64,000 nt of DNA from Phototrophicus methaneseepsis (GTDB lineage Bacteria; Chloroflexota; Anaerolineae; Aggregatilineales; Phototrophicaceae), in assembly GCF_015500095.1 (NCBI RefSeq), contig NZ_CP062983.1, forward strand, positions 434,001-498,000, read 5' to 3'. The first letter of the stretch is position 1. Each line of letters starts with the position of its first letter. Positions 15,593 to 24,596 of the stretch are shown piece after piece. The translations under genes were made by a program, and so were the position numbers. The notes under the pieces are model-generated. The model was not told where the DNA came from. It searched no databases and saw only the letters and a program-made list of their open reading frames with translations.

Positions 15593-17533
15593 TCATCTCA
15601 AAGCGGTGCTGCGCTGGAGCCGCCGCCCGACGACCTGCCCCACAGTCGGCACGCGCAGCCGTTGATGATAAACAACCCACTCGATCAAAAGCACAAGCAG
15701 AGCCAACGCCGCCAGATACGGCCAGAACTCATCCAGGCCAAGCTGCGCCTCTTCACGCGCGGCCTGGTCAATCGTCCCGCCGCCCAGTGTAATCGCAGCA
15801 GGGCTCACGGGCGTGATGTCGCTTTCGTTCGTCCCAAAGAGCGTCACAGCCACTTGCTGCGTCTGCATGACAGCATCCGCACCGAGCACATCCACCGTAT
15901 AGATACCGGGTTCGTTCACATCTGCAAAGAGCACTTCATCTTCTTCCGCTGGCAGAGTAGTGCTATCGCCTCCGGGTGATGTCACGCGAACGGTCGTGGT
16001 TCCTAACGGCGCACTGATGCGCAGCGGCGTACCCACCATGACGCTATCTTCTACGCCAACCAGATTAGCCGGCGTGAACCATTCCACCACGTTCGCCATG
16101 AGTACAGGCCAGGCAATGCGCAAGCTCAGGTCACTATCGCGCAGATCAAACGGCAAAATAACCACCTGTCGCCCACGGTCGTCGCCTGCAATTAATAAGG
16201 GATCATCGTCAACCGTCACGAGCGTATCAGCCCATGACAGGCCACCCAGGCGGGTATATTGCCGCAGATTGAGCGTATCTATATCGACATAGGTCAGCAG
16301 GGGATGCGCTGGCAGCAGCGTTGTGATCTGTCCCACATCCTCAACAGCTTCACCGTGAATGAACAGGCTGCTACTCGTTGGCGGGTTGATGATGAGCATA
16401 TCTGCTTCCGGCAGCACATCCGGCAGCCACCCATCGAAGATGTAGAAGTCGTAGGGCTGGTTGGGCAGGGTTGTCTCGTTTACGTTGCCCCGGAAGGTTT
16501 GCACACCGGGCAAGGATCGCAGCACCTGGTCCAGGAAGATATTGTCAGCTTCCGAGAGCAGCAAGACGCGCCGTGTACGGGCCTCACTGGCGACATTGAC
16601 CGCGCTGTTATCCAATACCAGATAATCCGTGACGCTGTCATCAAAGGTCAGGCTGGCCTGAACAGTGGTGAAGTCCTGTTCAATAGGCGGGAAATTAAAG
16701 GCGCGCTGGCTGCGGGCGGAAATCGTCTGTGTGTTGCTCTCCCACAAAACCCCATCCAGCCGGATGCTCATGGTCACTTCAGCGGCGCTGCTGCCGAAGT
16801 TCGTCGCCTGGGCGAACAGCTGCGGCGCATTGCCCGGTTCAGCGCGGGTTGCCAGCGCCGTTACGGCGATATTGTCGCTGCTGCTGCCAATCGGCACAAT
16901 CACAGGCGCGGGGATATTCTCCGGCAGTTGGCCGATCTCACCAATGCCGCCGTCCGTGATAATCACCATGGTGAACAGGTCGGCATCCTGCGCCCCTGCT
17001 GCCGCTAATGTGAGCGCCGTCTCCCAATCACCGCCGCCGCTGCCCGGTTCAGCAGCACCAATCGCCGCACGCAGTTCTGTGAGGCTGTTGGTATATTCCA
17101 CCAAGATATGGCTTTCATCGCCCACACGTATCACGGACATTTCGTCCCCTGGGCCAAGCTCCCCAGCCAATGATAATGCTTCATCGCGGGCCTGCTCGAA
17201 GCGTGTCTCGCCACCTTCGCCATCGGTCGCCCGCATACTGGCGCTGGCATCCAGCAAAATGACCGTCTTGCCAGAGATAATGCGTGGCACGATCTGTGCT
17301 GGGCGCACCAAGGCCAGCACCAGCAGCAGCAAAATCAGCAGTTGCAATAAGAGCAGCAAGTTACGCTTCAGGCGCTGCCAGGGAGTATTGGCTTCCGTAT
17401 CCTGGACGACCTGCTGCCACAAAAAGTTACTGCTGATGAAGACCTCGCGCCGCCTTAGCCGCAGCATGTACAGCAAAATGATGGGAATGCCGATCAGCAG
17501 GCCGAGCAAAGCGAGTGGCGCTAAAATAGTCAT
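15593..17533 (-). CDS. BatA-like vWA membrane protein
   Basis: 646 residues. The N-terminus MTILAPLALLGLLIGIPI plus LLLLQLLILLLLVLALVRPA near 60 is the two-helix hairpin of BatA-type proteins. A vWA domain follows with MIDAS DASAS near 93 and ITDGG near 195. The middle is beta-rich, and a last helix (FWPYLAALALLVLLIEWVVYH) sits near 610. AGAGGGTG precedes the ATG. These proteins work with MoxR ATPases and DUF58 partners. Its start is now 639 bases from the end of the DUF58 gene because a GxxExxY cassette has entered the gap. Confidence 0.88.
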   Translation of the reverse strand: MTILAPLALLGLLIGIPIILLYMLRLRRREVFISSNFLWQQVVQDTEANTPWQRLKRNLLLLLQLLILLLLVLALVRPAQIVPRIISGKTVILLDASASMRATDGEGGETRFEQARDEALSLAGELGPGDEMSVIRVGDESHILVEYTNSLTELRAAIGAAEPGSGGGDWETALTLAAAGAQDADLFTMVIITDGGIGEIGQLPENIPAPVIVPIGSSSDNIAVTALATRAEPGNAPQLFAQATNFGSSAAEVTMSIRLDGVLWESNTQTISARSQRAFNFPPIEQDFTTVQASLTFDDSVTDYLVLDNSAVNVASEARTRRVLLLSEADNIFLDQVLRSLPGVQTFRGNVNETTLPNQPYDFYIFDGWLPDVLPEADMLIINPPTSSSLFIHGEAVEDVGQITTLLPAHPLLTYVDIDTLNLRQYTRLGGLSWADTLVTVDDDPLLIAGDDRGRQVVILPFDLRDSDLSLRIAWPVLMANVVEWFTPANLVGVEDSVMVGTPLRISAPLGTTTVRVTSPGGDSTTLPAEEDEVLFADVNEPGIYTVDVLGADAVMQTQQVAVTLFGTNESDITPVSPAAITLGGGTIDQAAREEAQLGLDEFWPYLAALALLVLLIEWVVYHQRLRVPTVGQVVGRRLQRSTALR

Positions 17534-17571
17534 GCGGCACCCTCTGATACATACGAGTAGTGGAAAAGAGA

Positions 17572-17608
17572 CAACACAGAGACACAGAGGCGCAGAGGCG
17601 CAAAGAAA
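17572..17608 (+). repeat. CACAGAG-type inverted repeat, left arm
   Basis: Begins CAACACAGAGACACAGAGG and continues with two further GCAGAGG/GCAAAG units, an internally repetitive, purine-rich sequence. Its partner is at 18100-18136. Confidence 0.75.
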
Positions 17609-17703
17609 AGGAATGAGAGAAGGGCCTCTGTCAACAGCCAGCCGTAAACACGCAACATATCGTACCTATTGCCACCGTCATCAACACAGGAGCCATTATA
17701 AGC

Positions 17704-18081
17704 ATGATTGAAAACCAGATCAGTGCAGGTATCGTTGATGCTGCTATTGTTGTCCACCGGACTCTTGGCGGCCCCGGTTTGCTGGAATCCGTCTATGAAG
17801 AAGCTCTCGCTTATGAATTGGCTGAGCGTGGTTTTGATGTTCAACGGCAGAAATTGATACCCATCTCGTATAAAGGTCATGAGTTAGGGACGCCCCTGCG
17901 TCTGGATTTACTGGTTAATCGTACGGTGGTTGTCGAATGCAAGGCGACGACGCACTATAACACGATCTATGAAGCACAAGTCCTGACCTATTTGCGCCTC
18001 ATCAACTTAAGACTCGGTCTTGTCATTAACTTTGGCGAACGTCTTGTTAAAACTGGTATTCATCGCGTTATCAACAATTAA
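17704..18081 (+). CDS. GxxExxY family protein (PD-(D/E)XK-like)
   Basis: 125 residues, the usual family length. The name-giving motif is GLLESVY near residue 26. A nuclease-like core follows: RLDLLV (Asp) and VVVECKAT (E-x-K) near 70-80, matching the PD-(D/E)XK superfamily to which PF13366 is assigned. The biochemical function of the family is not established. An AGGAG ribosome site lies 11 bases before the ATG. The gene is complete, so it is under selection or recently arrived. It is antisense to, and splits, a MoxR/DUF58/vWA operon, so it must be expressed from a promoter inside the cassette. It is the clearest case in the window of one gene carried in by a repeat-bounded unit. Confidence 0.88.
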   Translation: MIENQISAGIVDAAIVVHRTLGGPGLLESVYEEALAYELAERGFDVQRQKLIPISYKGHELGTPLRLDLLVNRTVVVECKATTHYNTIYEAQVLTYLRLINLRLGLVINFGERLVKTGIHRVINN

Positions 18082-18099
18082 AATGTGTCACTCTCTTTA

Positions 18100-18136
18100 T
18101 TTCTCTGTGCCTCTGAGCCTTTGTGTCTCTGTGTTG
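18100..18136 (-). repeat. CACAGAG-type inverted repeat, right arm
   Basis: Read on the minus strand it begins CAACACAGAGACACAAAGG and matches the left arm at 17572-17608 with about four differences over 37 bases. The gene between the arms ends 18 bases before it. Confidence 0.75.
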
Positions 18137-18172
18137 AACTTTCTGCACAGTGTTAAAAATCATGCGACCATG

Positions 18173-19093
18173 CTACTTCACCAGCCCCAGGCGGCGCAGA
18201 TCATACAGAATCACACTCTCGAAGGGCGTATCGGTCTGTGCCAGCACATAATGGACGCCACGCCGTGCACACGTATCGCGTAGTTCATCCAGCCATGCGC
18301 GCAGCCGCTGCTCATAAATCGCGCGCATCGTCGCATCAATCGTCACCTCTTGCGGACGGTCCGTTTCAACATCGACCAGCCGCAGATCGCCGCCCAGAGG
18401 AGGCGTCATCTCATCCGGCGAGAGAATATGCACCAGCACCACCTCATGCCCCTTAGCCAACAGCCGATTCAACCCTTCCAGGTAACCACCTGGGGAGAAC
18501 ATATCGCTCATCAAGATGACCAACCCGGCGCGACGCTCTCGCAGGGCGAAGTTCGCCAACGTCTTGTTGAGGTCGGTAGTCCCTATTGAACGCAGTTGAT
18601 GTAGATAGCGCAGCATAGCGACACTGCGACCCCGACCCCGCGCCGGCCCATAGAGCTGTGGGGTCCCTTCAGCCAAGGTCGAAATTAGCAGGCGGTCCCC
18701 GGTACTGAGCGCCATATAAGCCAGGGCAGCACATAATCGCTGGGCATAAAGCAGTTTGTGGTGGGCGCGGTCACCACCTTCTTCATCCCCTCGCGGCCAA
18801 TCCATGCTGCCGCTCACATCCAGCAGCAGGTGCACAGCCAGGTCTTCTTCATCTTCTAATAGCTTGATGTAAGGCCGTTCCAGGCGAGCATACACATTCC
18901 AGTCGAGCTTGCGCAGGTCATCGCCGGGGGAATAATTGCGATAATCAGCGAACTCGATGCTCGTCCCGCGCTTGACGCTGCGACGCTCACCCTTCATAGC
19001 GCCAGATCGCATCTTGCTAGCAACCAGCATCAACGGGTCCAGCCGTCGCCGAACCGCTTCCGGCAGTAATTGCGTCTCCTGGGCTTCAGTCAT
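18173..19093 (-). CDS. DUF58 domain protein with vWA-type fold
   Basis: 306 residues. The DUF58 signature FADYRNYSPGDDLRKLDW is at about 48-65 and the MIDAS-like DVSGSM at about 92. Proteins of this family are encoded next to MoxR ATPases and are thought to be their substrates or adaptors. There is no membrane segment. It is the second gene of the operon, 137 bases after moxR; that gap contains a palindromic repeat. Its start ATG at 19091-19093 follows GAGCGAAA. Confidence 0.92.
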   Translation of the reverse strand: MTEAQETQLLPEAVRRRLDPLMLVASKMRSGAMKGERRSVKRGTSIEFADYRNYSPGDDLRKLDWNVYARLERPYIKLLEDEEDLAVHLLLDVSGSMDWPRGDEEGGDRAHHKLLYAQRLCAALAYMALSTGDRLLISTLAEGTPQLYGPARGRGRSVAMLRYLHQLRSIGTTDLNKTLANFALRERRAGLVILMSDMFSPGGYLEGLNRLLAKGHEVVLVHILSPDEMTPPLGGDLRLVDVETDRPQEVTIDATMRAIYEQRLRAWLDELRDTCARRGVHYVLAQTDTPFESVILYDLRRLGLVK

Positions 19094-19148
19094 GATTTTC
19101 GCTCATTGGCTTTGCGTCATCTAAACTATGTTCAGCTTCATGATCCAT

Positions 19149-19205
19149 CTCATCCCTAGCCCCTTCTCCAGCATAGCGATAGGAAGGAGCAGACTTAGGG
19201 GTGAG
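19149..19205. repeat. Palindromic intergenic repeat
   Basis: The outer arms CTCATCCCTA (19149-19158) and TAGGGGTGAG (19196-19205) pair at nine of ten positions. CCTTCTCC and GGAAGGAG pair imperfectly further in. CTCACCCCTA...CTCC palindromes of this kind are scattered between genes in many bacterial genomes. Here it lies in the moxR-DUF58 gap and would form a hairpin in the operon mRNA. Confidence 0.6.
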
Positions 19206-19230
19206 GTTACTCCAATAAATTTCACACCCG

Positions 19231-20238
19231 CTATTTTTTGACCGTCTTGAGCAGATCATCCACGATGCTATCGGTACTGATGCCCTCTGCCTGCCCTTCG
19301 AAGTTGAGCAAAATCCGGTGCCGCAGTGCAGATGGCGCCACAGCCGCCACATCGTCATAAGCCACGTTATAACGACCATCCAGCAGCGCGTTCACCTTCG
19401 CGCCGATGATGAGGGCCTGCGCACCTCGCGGCGACGACCCGACACGGACGTATTGGCGAGACATGGCTGTCGATAGCTCACTATCAGGATGCGTGGCGAC
19501 GACCAGCCGAGCCACATACTGGCTGACGTGCGTCGGGATGGGCGTGCTGAGCGCGAGTTCGCCCATCTGGATAACCTGCTGCGCGTTGGCGACAGTTTGC
19601 GCTTCTGGCGCGTCAACGCCCGTGGTGCGGTCAAGGATCGCCACCAGATCATCAACGGAGGGGAACGTCACATTCACCTTGAACAAGAAGCGGTCAAGCT
19701 GTGCTTCTGGCAGGGGATAAGTGCCTTCCATTTCCAGCGGGTTTTGTGTTGCCAGCACGAAGAAAGGCTTTTCCAGGTCATAGCGCCGTCCCGCAACAGT
19801 GACTGTCTTTTCCTGCATGGCTTCTAGCATGGCGGATTGTGTCTTGGGGGTCGCGCGGTTGATTTCATCCGCCAGCACTAGGTTGGCGAAGATCGGCCCG
19901 GCCTGAAAACGGAACTCACGACGGCCTTCTTCAGTCTCTTCCAGGATGTCCGTACCCACAATATCAGCAGGCATGAGATCCGGCGTAAACTGAATGCGTG
20001 AGAAGTTCATATCAAGCACATCGGCCAGGGTACGGATGAGCATCGTCTTCCCCAGGCCAGGGACGCCTTCCAGCAGCGCATGACGCCCCGCCAGAATACA
20101 GATCAAGGCACTGCGGACGACTTCGTGCTGGCCCACAATCACTTTGCCAACTTCGCGCTCGATAGCCTGCGCCAGGGCGCTGAATTCATCAAGCTGCATA
20201 TGCGGCGGAGAAGGCGGCATCGCCTGGGCTGAAGTCAT
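19231..20238 (-). CDS. MoxR family AAA+ ATPase
   Basis: 335 residues. Walker A GVPGLGKT near 58, Walker B LADEINR near 123, sensor I ATQNP near 164, and the characteristic helix-2-insert segment QFTPDLMPADIVG before Walker B place it in the MoxR branch of AAA+ proteins. These chaperone-like ATPases help mature metal-containing or multisubunit complexes together with vWA partners. It leads the operon with the DUF58, BatA-like and vWA/GATase genes. A TATAAT-like element on the minus strand at 20278-20283 lies about 40 bases upstream of the start. Confidence 0.94.
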   Translation of the reverse strand: MTSAQAMPPSPPHMQLDEFSALAQAIEREVGKVIVGQHEVVRSALICILAGRHALLEGVPGLGKTMLIRTLADVLDMNFSRIQFTPDLMPADIVGTDILEETEEGRREFRFQAGPIFANLVLADEINRATPKTQSAMLEAMQEKTVTVAGRRYDLEKPFFVLATQNPLEMEGTYPLPEAQLDRFLFKVNVTFPSVDDLVAILDRTTGVDAPEAQTVANAQQVIQMGELALSTPIPTHVSQYVARLVVATHPDSELSTAMSRQYVRVGSSPRGAQALIIGAKVNALLDGRYNVAYDDVAAVAPSALRHRILLNFEGQAEGISTDSIVDDLLKTVKK

Positions 20239-20564
20239 GAGGGCATCCTTTGCTATTTATGACCGATGAGTGGCCTTATTATACCGAACAATCGCGATCC
20301 ATTGGCACGATGGCTTAGAACACAATCGCCATGTCATCCAGTATGAAGCTGCCAATGGGCACATTCTCTTATACACAGGGCACGCTGTTGATGCGTATCA
20401 CCTTACCTAACCCGAAGCGCATTTTGGTGCGTATCCTGCTTGATACTAACAAAGACTCATGACGAAGTGATGAAAACCTGTATCAATTTTTGCCAGGAAA
20501 GCGGCAACATGACGTATCATTGCTTACAATAGAAGTCCATTCGCTCATTTTGATAGGGGTAGAG
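20239..20564. other. Divergent intergenic region with moxR -10 element
   Basis: 326 bases without a gene. A TATAAT on the minus strand (20278-20283) suits the moxR operon, though no good -35 is seen. AGGGG at 20557-20560 sets the start of the TIR gene. Confidence 0.45.
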
Positions 20565-21647
20565 ATGGCTTCTTATCAGAATACATTTATCGTCCCAGGT
20601 GGCATCGCGTATCTCATTTTGGATACCTGCTTAAACGCGTTAAAGCAGGTAGAGGCCCAGGTCATCCACACAGACGCCGTTCATAACCGTATCGTTGCCC
20701 GCACGAAGGCCACACCTTACATACCCAGCGAGACGCTGACGATTAGCATCTTCCCTCAGGAAAATCAACAGGGCGAGAGCCGCCATCGCATCACCGTTGT
20801 GAGCGAATCCCAGGACACAGTGGCGAACCATAATCAGCAGAACACAGCCCAATTTGAACAAGCCTTCTGGGCTTTATACCCTGGGACCACGACAAGCCCT
20901 TATGGCTCATCGTCAGAAGCGCCCAAACAGTCGAAGTTTTTAGACCCGGATGCCTTCAAGCGTGCAACCCCTTCTGAACAACAAGCCAGCCCGGATGATG
21001 AATGGCTGACGTTTGACAATGATGATTACTACGATCCCTACGCCAAGAAAGACCAGCAAGCATCCGACCAATGGCATAGCGGCCCGGCCAATTCGCCCCT
21101 GATGGATGTCTTCCTTGAGAGCATCAACAAAAGCCGAGACGCACAGAATCCTGCACCCGCCGAGCCACGCGTCTTTATGTCCTATCGCCGGGCCGATAGT
21201 GCGGACGTCAGCGGGCGCATGTATGATCGCCTGAGTGCCGCCTTCGGCCAGGAAGCGATCTTCAAAGATGTCAATAATATCCCAATTGGCGTTAACTTCC
21301 CGGATTATCTGCTGCAACAGGTGCAGCAGTGTGACGTGCTGCTGGCGATTATGGGGCCTATCTGGGCGAACATCACATATACAAGTGGCGCTAAAGAAGG
21401 CCAGCGCCGCCTGCACGACCCTGCTGATTTTGTCCGCATCGAGATTGAATCCGCCCTCAAGATTGGGTTGCCCGTGGTGCCTGTTTACGTTGGGCATGCC
21501 AGCCCACCCGCCCTAACGGACCTGCCGGAGGTCTTGCAGCCGCTCGTCTGGCTCAATGGCATCCAGGTCCGCCCAGACCCGGATTTTCATCACGATATGG
21601 ACCGACTGATTGAGGGCCTGCGCAGCATGAAACAATCATCAAGCTGA
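20565..21647 (+). CDS. TIR domain protein with unknown N-terminal domain
   Basis: From the ATG at 20565 (AGGGG just upstream) the protein has 360 residues; the open frame extends 25 codons further without a ribosome site. Residues 1-110 form a beta-rich domain I cannot name (FIVPGGIAYLILDTCLNAL onward). A disordered, Asp/Ser/Pro-rich linker runs to about 200. A bacterial TIR domain follows: VFMSYRR at 203, a DVNNIP loop, CDVLLAIMGPIW, and Glu residues E293/E295 (RIEIESAL), one of which matches the NADase glutamate position. It is divergent from the MoxR operon. A role in NAD-based defence or signalling is possible, but no companion sensor gene is adjacent. Confidence 0.85.
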   Translation: MASYQNTFIVPGGIAYLILDTCLNALKQVEAQVIHTDAVHNRIVARTKATPYIPSETLTISIFPQENQQGESRHRITVVSESQDTVANHNQQNTAQFEQAFWALYPGTTTSPYGSSSEAPKQSKFLDPDAFKRATPSEQQASPDDEWLTFDNDDYYDPYAKKDQQASDQWHSGPANSPLMDVFLESINKSRDAQNPAPAEPRVFMSYRRADSADVSGRMYDRLSAAFGQEAIFKDVNNIPIGVNFPDYLLQQVQQCDVLLAIMGPIWANITYTSGAKEGQRRLHDPADFVRIEIESALKIGLPVVPVYVGHASPPALTDLPEVLQPLVWLNGIQVRPDPDFHHDMDRLIEGLRSMKQSSS

Positions 21648-21917
21648 TACAAACAATCATCAGGTTGATACCCGGCCATTGATGAATCATAGCGATTTAT
21701 CGTCAGTCTATTTGTTGGACGAGACTTCACCAGAACTTCACCAAAATTTCGCAGCAAGATGATAATGTGGTGCTATACTGCCGCCGCTCCATCATGTTAC
21801 TGTACAGAGCGTTGGAACGACACATCGTCGGGCACGGGGACGTGCAAATATCCAGGCACGTGATACCCCGTTCAATCAACCAAACACAAGCATGAAAGGT
21901 CTTGCAAACGCAAGCTT

Positions 21918-22943
21918 ATGGTTAAGATTCTCGTCATTGGTGGGACCCGCTTTATCGGGGCAAAAGTGGTCGAAACGCTGTATGATATGGGCCACAACGT
22001 GGCCGTATTCAATCGCGGCCAAACGCCCAACGCCCTGCCAGATGATGTCCAGCAAATTACAGGCGACATCAACGACTTAGCAGCAAGCCGTGAGGCGCTG
22101 CAAGCCTTCGCCCCCAATGTGGTGCTGCACAATATCGTCCTGAACAAGAAGATGGTCACGGAGATGCAGGACATCTTCAGGGGTATTGCCAGCCGCTTTG
22201 TGCTGACGAGCAGCATGGACGTTTACCAGAGCTATGGGCGGCTGACTGGCATCGAAGATGGCCCAGTCGATAACACGCCCGGTGACGAAACATCCCCCCT
22301 GCGCACATCACGCTTTCCCTATCGCACAGATGATATGCCGCCGGATCATCGCTATTACGATTATGACAAAATCCCAGCGGAAGAAGCCGCCCTCAACGAC
22401 CCGGACCTACCCGGTACGGTCTTGCGGCTGCCTATGGTGCTCGGTGCCAATGATGCACAGCGGCGCTTACTGCCCCTGTTGCAGCCCATGCGTGATAACC
22501 GCAAGGCAATCGTCATGGACGAGCGGTATGCACAGTGGGTTAGCACATATGGCTATGTCGATAATGTGGCCCAGGCAATGGCAATGGCCGCGACCGATCC
22601 CCGCGCTGAAGGGCAAATCTATAACGTGGGTGATGCGGCGCTTTCTACGATGGATTTAGCGGAAATGATCCGCGAAATGATGGAATGGTCGGGAGAATTT
22701 CTCTGTTTACCGCCGGAAGAACTGCCGGAATCGCTGCAATTCGGCATACCGAACCCGGCACAGCATCTGGTCTTCAAAGCGGAGCGCATCCAGAATGAAT
22801 TGGGTTATATGCCTGTCGTGCAACTGACGGAAGGCATCCGCCGCACAATTGGCTGGGAACTGGATAATCCGCCGGAGCCTATGCCAGAGGCGCTGACAGA
22901 TTACAGCGCTCAGGATGCCGTACTGGCAGCCCTCAAGCGCTAA
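21918..22943 (+). CDS. NAD-dependent epimerase/dehydratase (extended SDR)
   Basis: 341 residues. The N-terminal Rossmann motif GGTRFIGAKV (residues 8-17) and an active-site-like YDYDK (Y-x-x-x-K) near 150 mark an extended short-chain dehydrogenase, the class that includes UDP-sugar epimerases and isoflavone-reductase-like enzymes. The closest style is the group of small NAD(P)-binding proteins starting MKILVIGGTRFIG. There is a good terminator 45 bases downstream. The gene lies about 270 bases after the TIR gene, which probably gives it its own promoter. Substrate unknown. Confidence 0.85.
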   Translation: MVKILVIGGTRFIGAKVVETLYDMGHNVAVFNRGQTPNALPDDVQQITGDINDLAASREALQAFAPNVVLHNIVLNKKMVTEMQDIFRGIASRFVLTSSMDVYQSYGRLTGIEDGPVDNTPGDETSPLRTSRFPYRTDDMPPDHRYYDYDKIPAEEAALNDPDLPGTVLRLPMVLGANDAQRRLLPLLQPMRDNRKAIVMDERYAQWVSTYGYVDNVAQAMAMAATDPRAEGQIYNVGDAALSTMDLAEMIREMMEWSGEFLCLPPEELPESLQFGIPNPAQHLVFKAERIQNELGYMPVVQLTEGIRRTIGWELDNPPEPMPEALTDYSAQDAVLAALKR

Positions 22944-22987
22944 GCATATCGACATTTCGTTTGTAAAAACGTTATAGGGATTATCAG

Positions 22988-23030
22988 GGGGCATCGTATC
23001 GTATACGATGCCCCTATTGTTTATTTTTTC
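22988..23030 (+). terminator. Rho-independent terminator
   Basis: GGGGCATCGTA pairs perfectly with TACGATGCCCC (22988-22998 and 23004-23014) around a five-base loop and is followed by a T-rich tail ending TTTTTTC. It ends the epimerase transcript. Confidence 0.88.
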
Positions 23031-23051
23031 TTGTGTGCTCAGGTGCTGGCA

Positions 23052-24200
23052 TCAATAGCCATAGATGAGCGTATCAGGATGCGCCTCTGCCCAGGAGAAC
23101 CAGAAATGCGGCGTACATTCGATGTAAGTCAGCTTCTGGCCTTTAAGAGGGCCATCCGTTGCTTCGCCGTAGATGTTCCAGGTACTGTCCGTCTCCGTAT
23201 CGACGATAGCGCCTGCTCTGTACTCAAAGGTGAGAGTTCGCCCGTCAATGATCGGGCTGAATACTGCCGCCATACCCACATCACGAGATGTATCAATGCT
23301 GGCCCGGTCCAATGGGCTGGCGGCACCGGGCTGCCAAAAGACCACCACCGGCACATCACCGACGGTATCGTGAATGACGCCTTCCTGAGAGAGGATGCTA
23401 AATGGAAAGGCAATCGGCTGGTCATCAATGATAGAAGCCAGAACCCAACCCGTGGAGAGCATACGATCATCCGGCTCATCATCGAAGAGCAGCGGCTCCT
23501 GATTGCTATCATAGCTAATGTAAGGATTGCGCCCATACTCCATATCCGGGCAGCAGGTATCCCCAATCAGCACGCTCCCTTCAGGGTAGCGCTCTTTGTA
23601 GACTTCAAAGCCGACAACCTGCGACGTCACGACGGGCAGCATCTCGCCAGCGTAATCGCCCACAATGGCCTTACCTGTGAACTGCCGCCACCAGCTTTCC
23701 GTGCGGTCATCCCACATGATAAAACCACTTTTGTACAGGTAGCCCGTTACACCAAAGCGCAGCGTTTCGCCATCAATAGCGCGCTCGTACACAATCGGGC
23801 TGTAGCATAGGGGGCAAAACGTCACGGCAATAGGCACATCGCCAAACATGTCATTGACGATCTCATGACGCATGAGCACCGCCAGAGGATAAGCGCGAAT
23901 CTCGTCACTCATTTCCACAAGGATGACGGGGGAACGCTCCCCAAGCCAATCGACCGTATCAGCGGGGGCAAAGCGCGGTGAATCAATGGGTTTGATGCCA
24001 TCACGCCCCATGCCGCCATCAACGAGTTCATCCATATCAATCAGGCTGTTGCTGAAATCGGTGCGCCAGCCCCCCATCGACATGTCTTTTCGTTCTAATA
24101 CGAAAATACCAAAGAGAATGAAGACGCCTACCAGGCCAATCGCCATCATAACGCCTTCATTTTGTGATAACCAACGCCGCAAAGCGAACCCTCTACCCAT
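23052..24200 (-). CDS. DUF3179 domain-containing membrane-anchored protein
   Basis: 382 residues. One N-terminal membrane helix (VMMAIGLVGVFILFGIFVL, about 16-34) anchors an outward domain. The DUF3179 features are all seen: RAYPLAVLMRHEIVND, the cysteine motif TFCPLCYS, TGYLYKSGFIMWDD, TESWWRQFTGKAI, and a later CCPD plus TPHFWFSW near the end. The function of DUF3179 is unknown; the paired conserved cysteines suggest metal or redox chemistry outside the cell, which is inference. It has no operon partners and is convergent with the epimerase. Confidence 0.92.
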   Translation of the reverse strand: MGRGFALRRWLSQNEGVMMAIGLVGVFILFGIFVLERKDMSMGGWRTDFSNSLIDMDELVDGGMGRDGIKPIDSPRFAPADTVDWLGERSPVILVEMSDEIRAYPLAVLMRHEIVNDMFGDVPIAVTFCPLCYSPIVYERAIDGETLRFGVTGYLYKSGFIMWDDRTESWWRQFTGKAIVGDYAGEMLPVVTSQVVGFEVYKERYPEGSVLIGDTCCPDMEYGRNPYISYDSNQEPLLFDDEPDDRMLSTGWVLASIIDDQPIAFPFSILSQEGVIHDTVGDVPVVVFWQPGAASPLDRASIDTSRDVGMAAVFSPIIDGRTLTFEYRAGAIVDTETDSTWNIYGEATDGPLKGQKLTYIECTPHFWFSWAEAHPDTLIYGY

Positions 24201-24596
24201 ACTGCTATGTTAGCTGCATTATTTGAACATCATACATCAAAGTAACGTACCCTAGTTGACCATCTCATTGAGTTCTTTTAAAGCAATCTCATATAAGGCA
24301 AATTCATAAAATACCCTGGTATGGATGATGTTTTTTACCATCATCCTGCGAGGCCAAGCAAAGTGCTGTTGATTGACTCTATGGCAGGATTCTTACAGCC
24401 ACGTTACATCCGCGTTGTGATATCGAACCTATGAACTGGCACAAGCAAGAATTGCAACATGTTGGCGTATTGGCCCTATGGACGGTAGCATGTTTGCACA
24501 TCATAAGGCATGATGCACTCAACTGGTTATCCACGCCATATCAAGGCCATGTAGAACGATGCGTGGCCTATGAGCAGCACCTATAGAGAGCAAAAC
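24201..24596. other. Divergent intergenic region with a small hairpin
   Basis: 396 bases. A GGATGATG/CATCATCC stem with a T-rich loop lies at 24323-24346; its flanks are not terminator-like and it could be an operator or chance. No gene or RNA is recognised. Confidence 0.4.

Larger units (their letters stand above)
17572..18136. mobile_element. GxxExxY cassette bounded by inverted repeats
   Basis: A 565-base unit lies inside the MoxR operon, with a gene on the opposite strand. Its ends are 37-base inverted repeats (17572-17608 and 18100-18136) that agree at about 33 positions, starting CAACACAGAGACACA. No transposase or integrase is encoded. The arrangement suggests a non-autonomous or self-homing unit; this is inference. 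GxxExxY genes are often seen beside such CACAGAG-type repeats in environmental genomes, as far as I recall. Confidence 0.5.

Noticed and set aside
23031-23810. 259-codon plus-strand frame opposite the DUF3179 gene
   Set aside because: Antisense shadow of a well-conserved protein, starting inside the terminator region.
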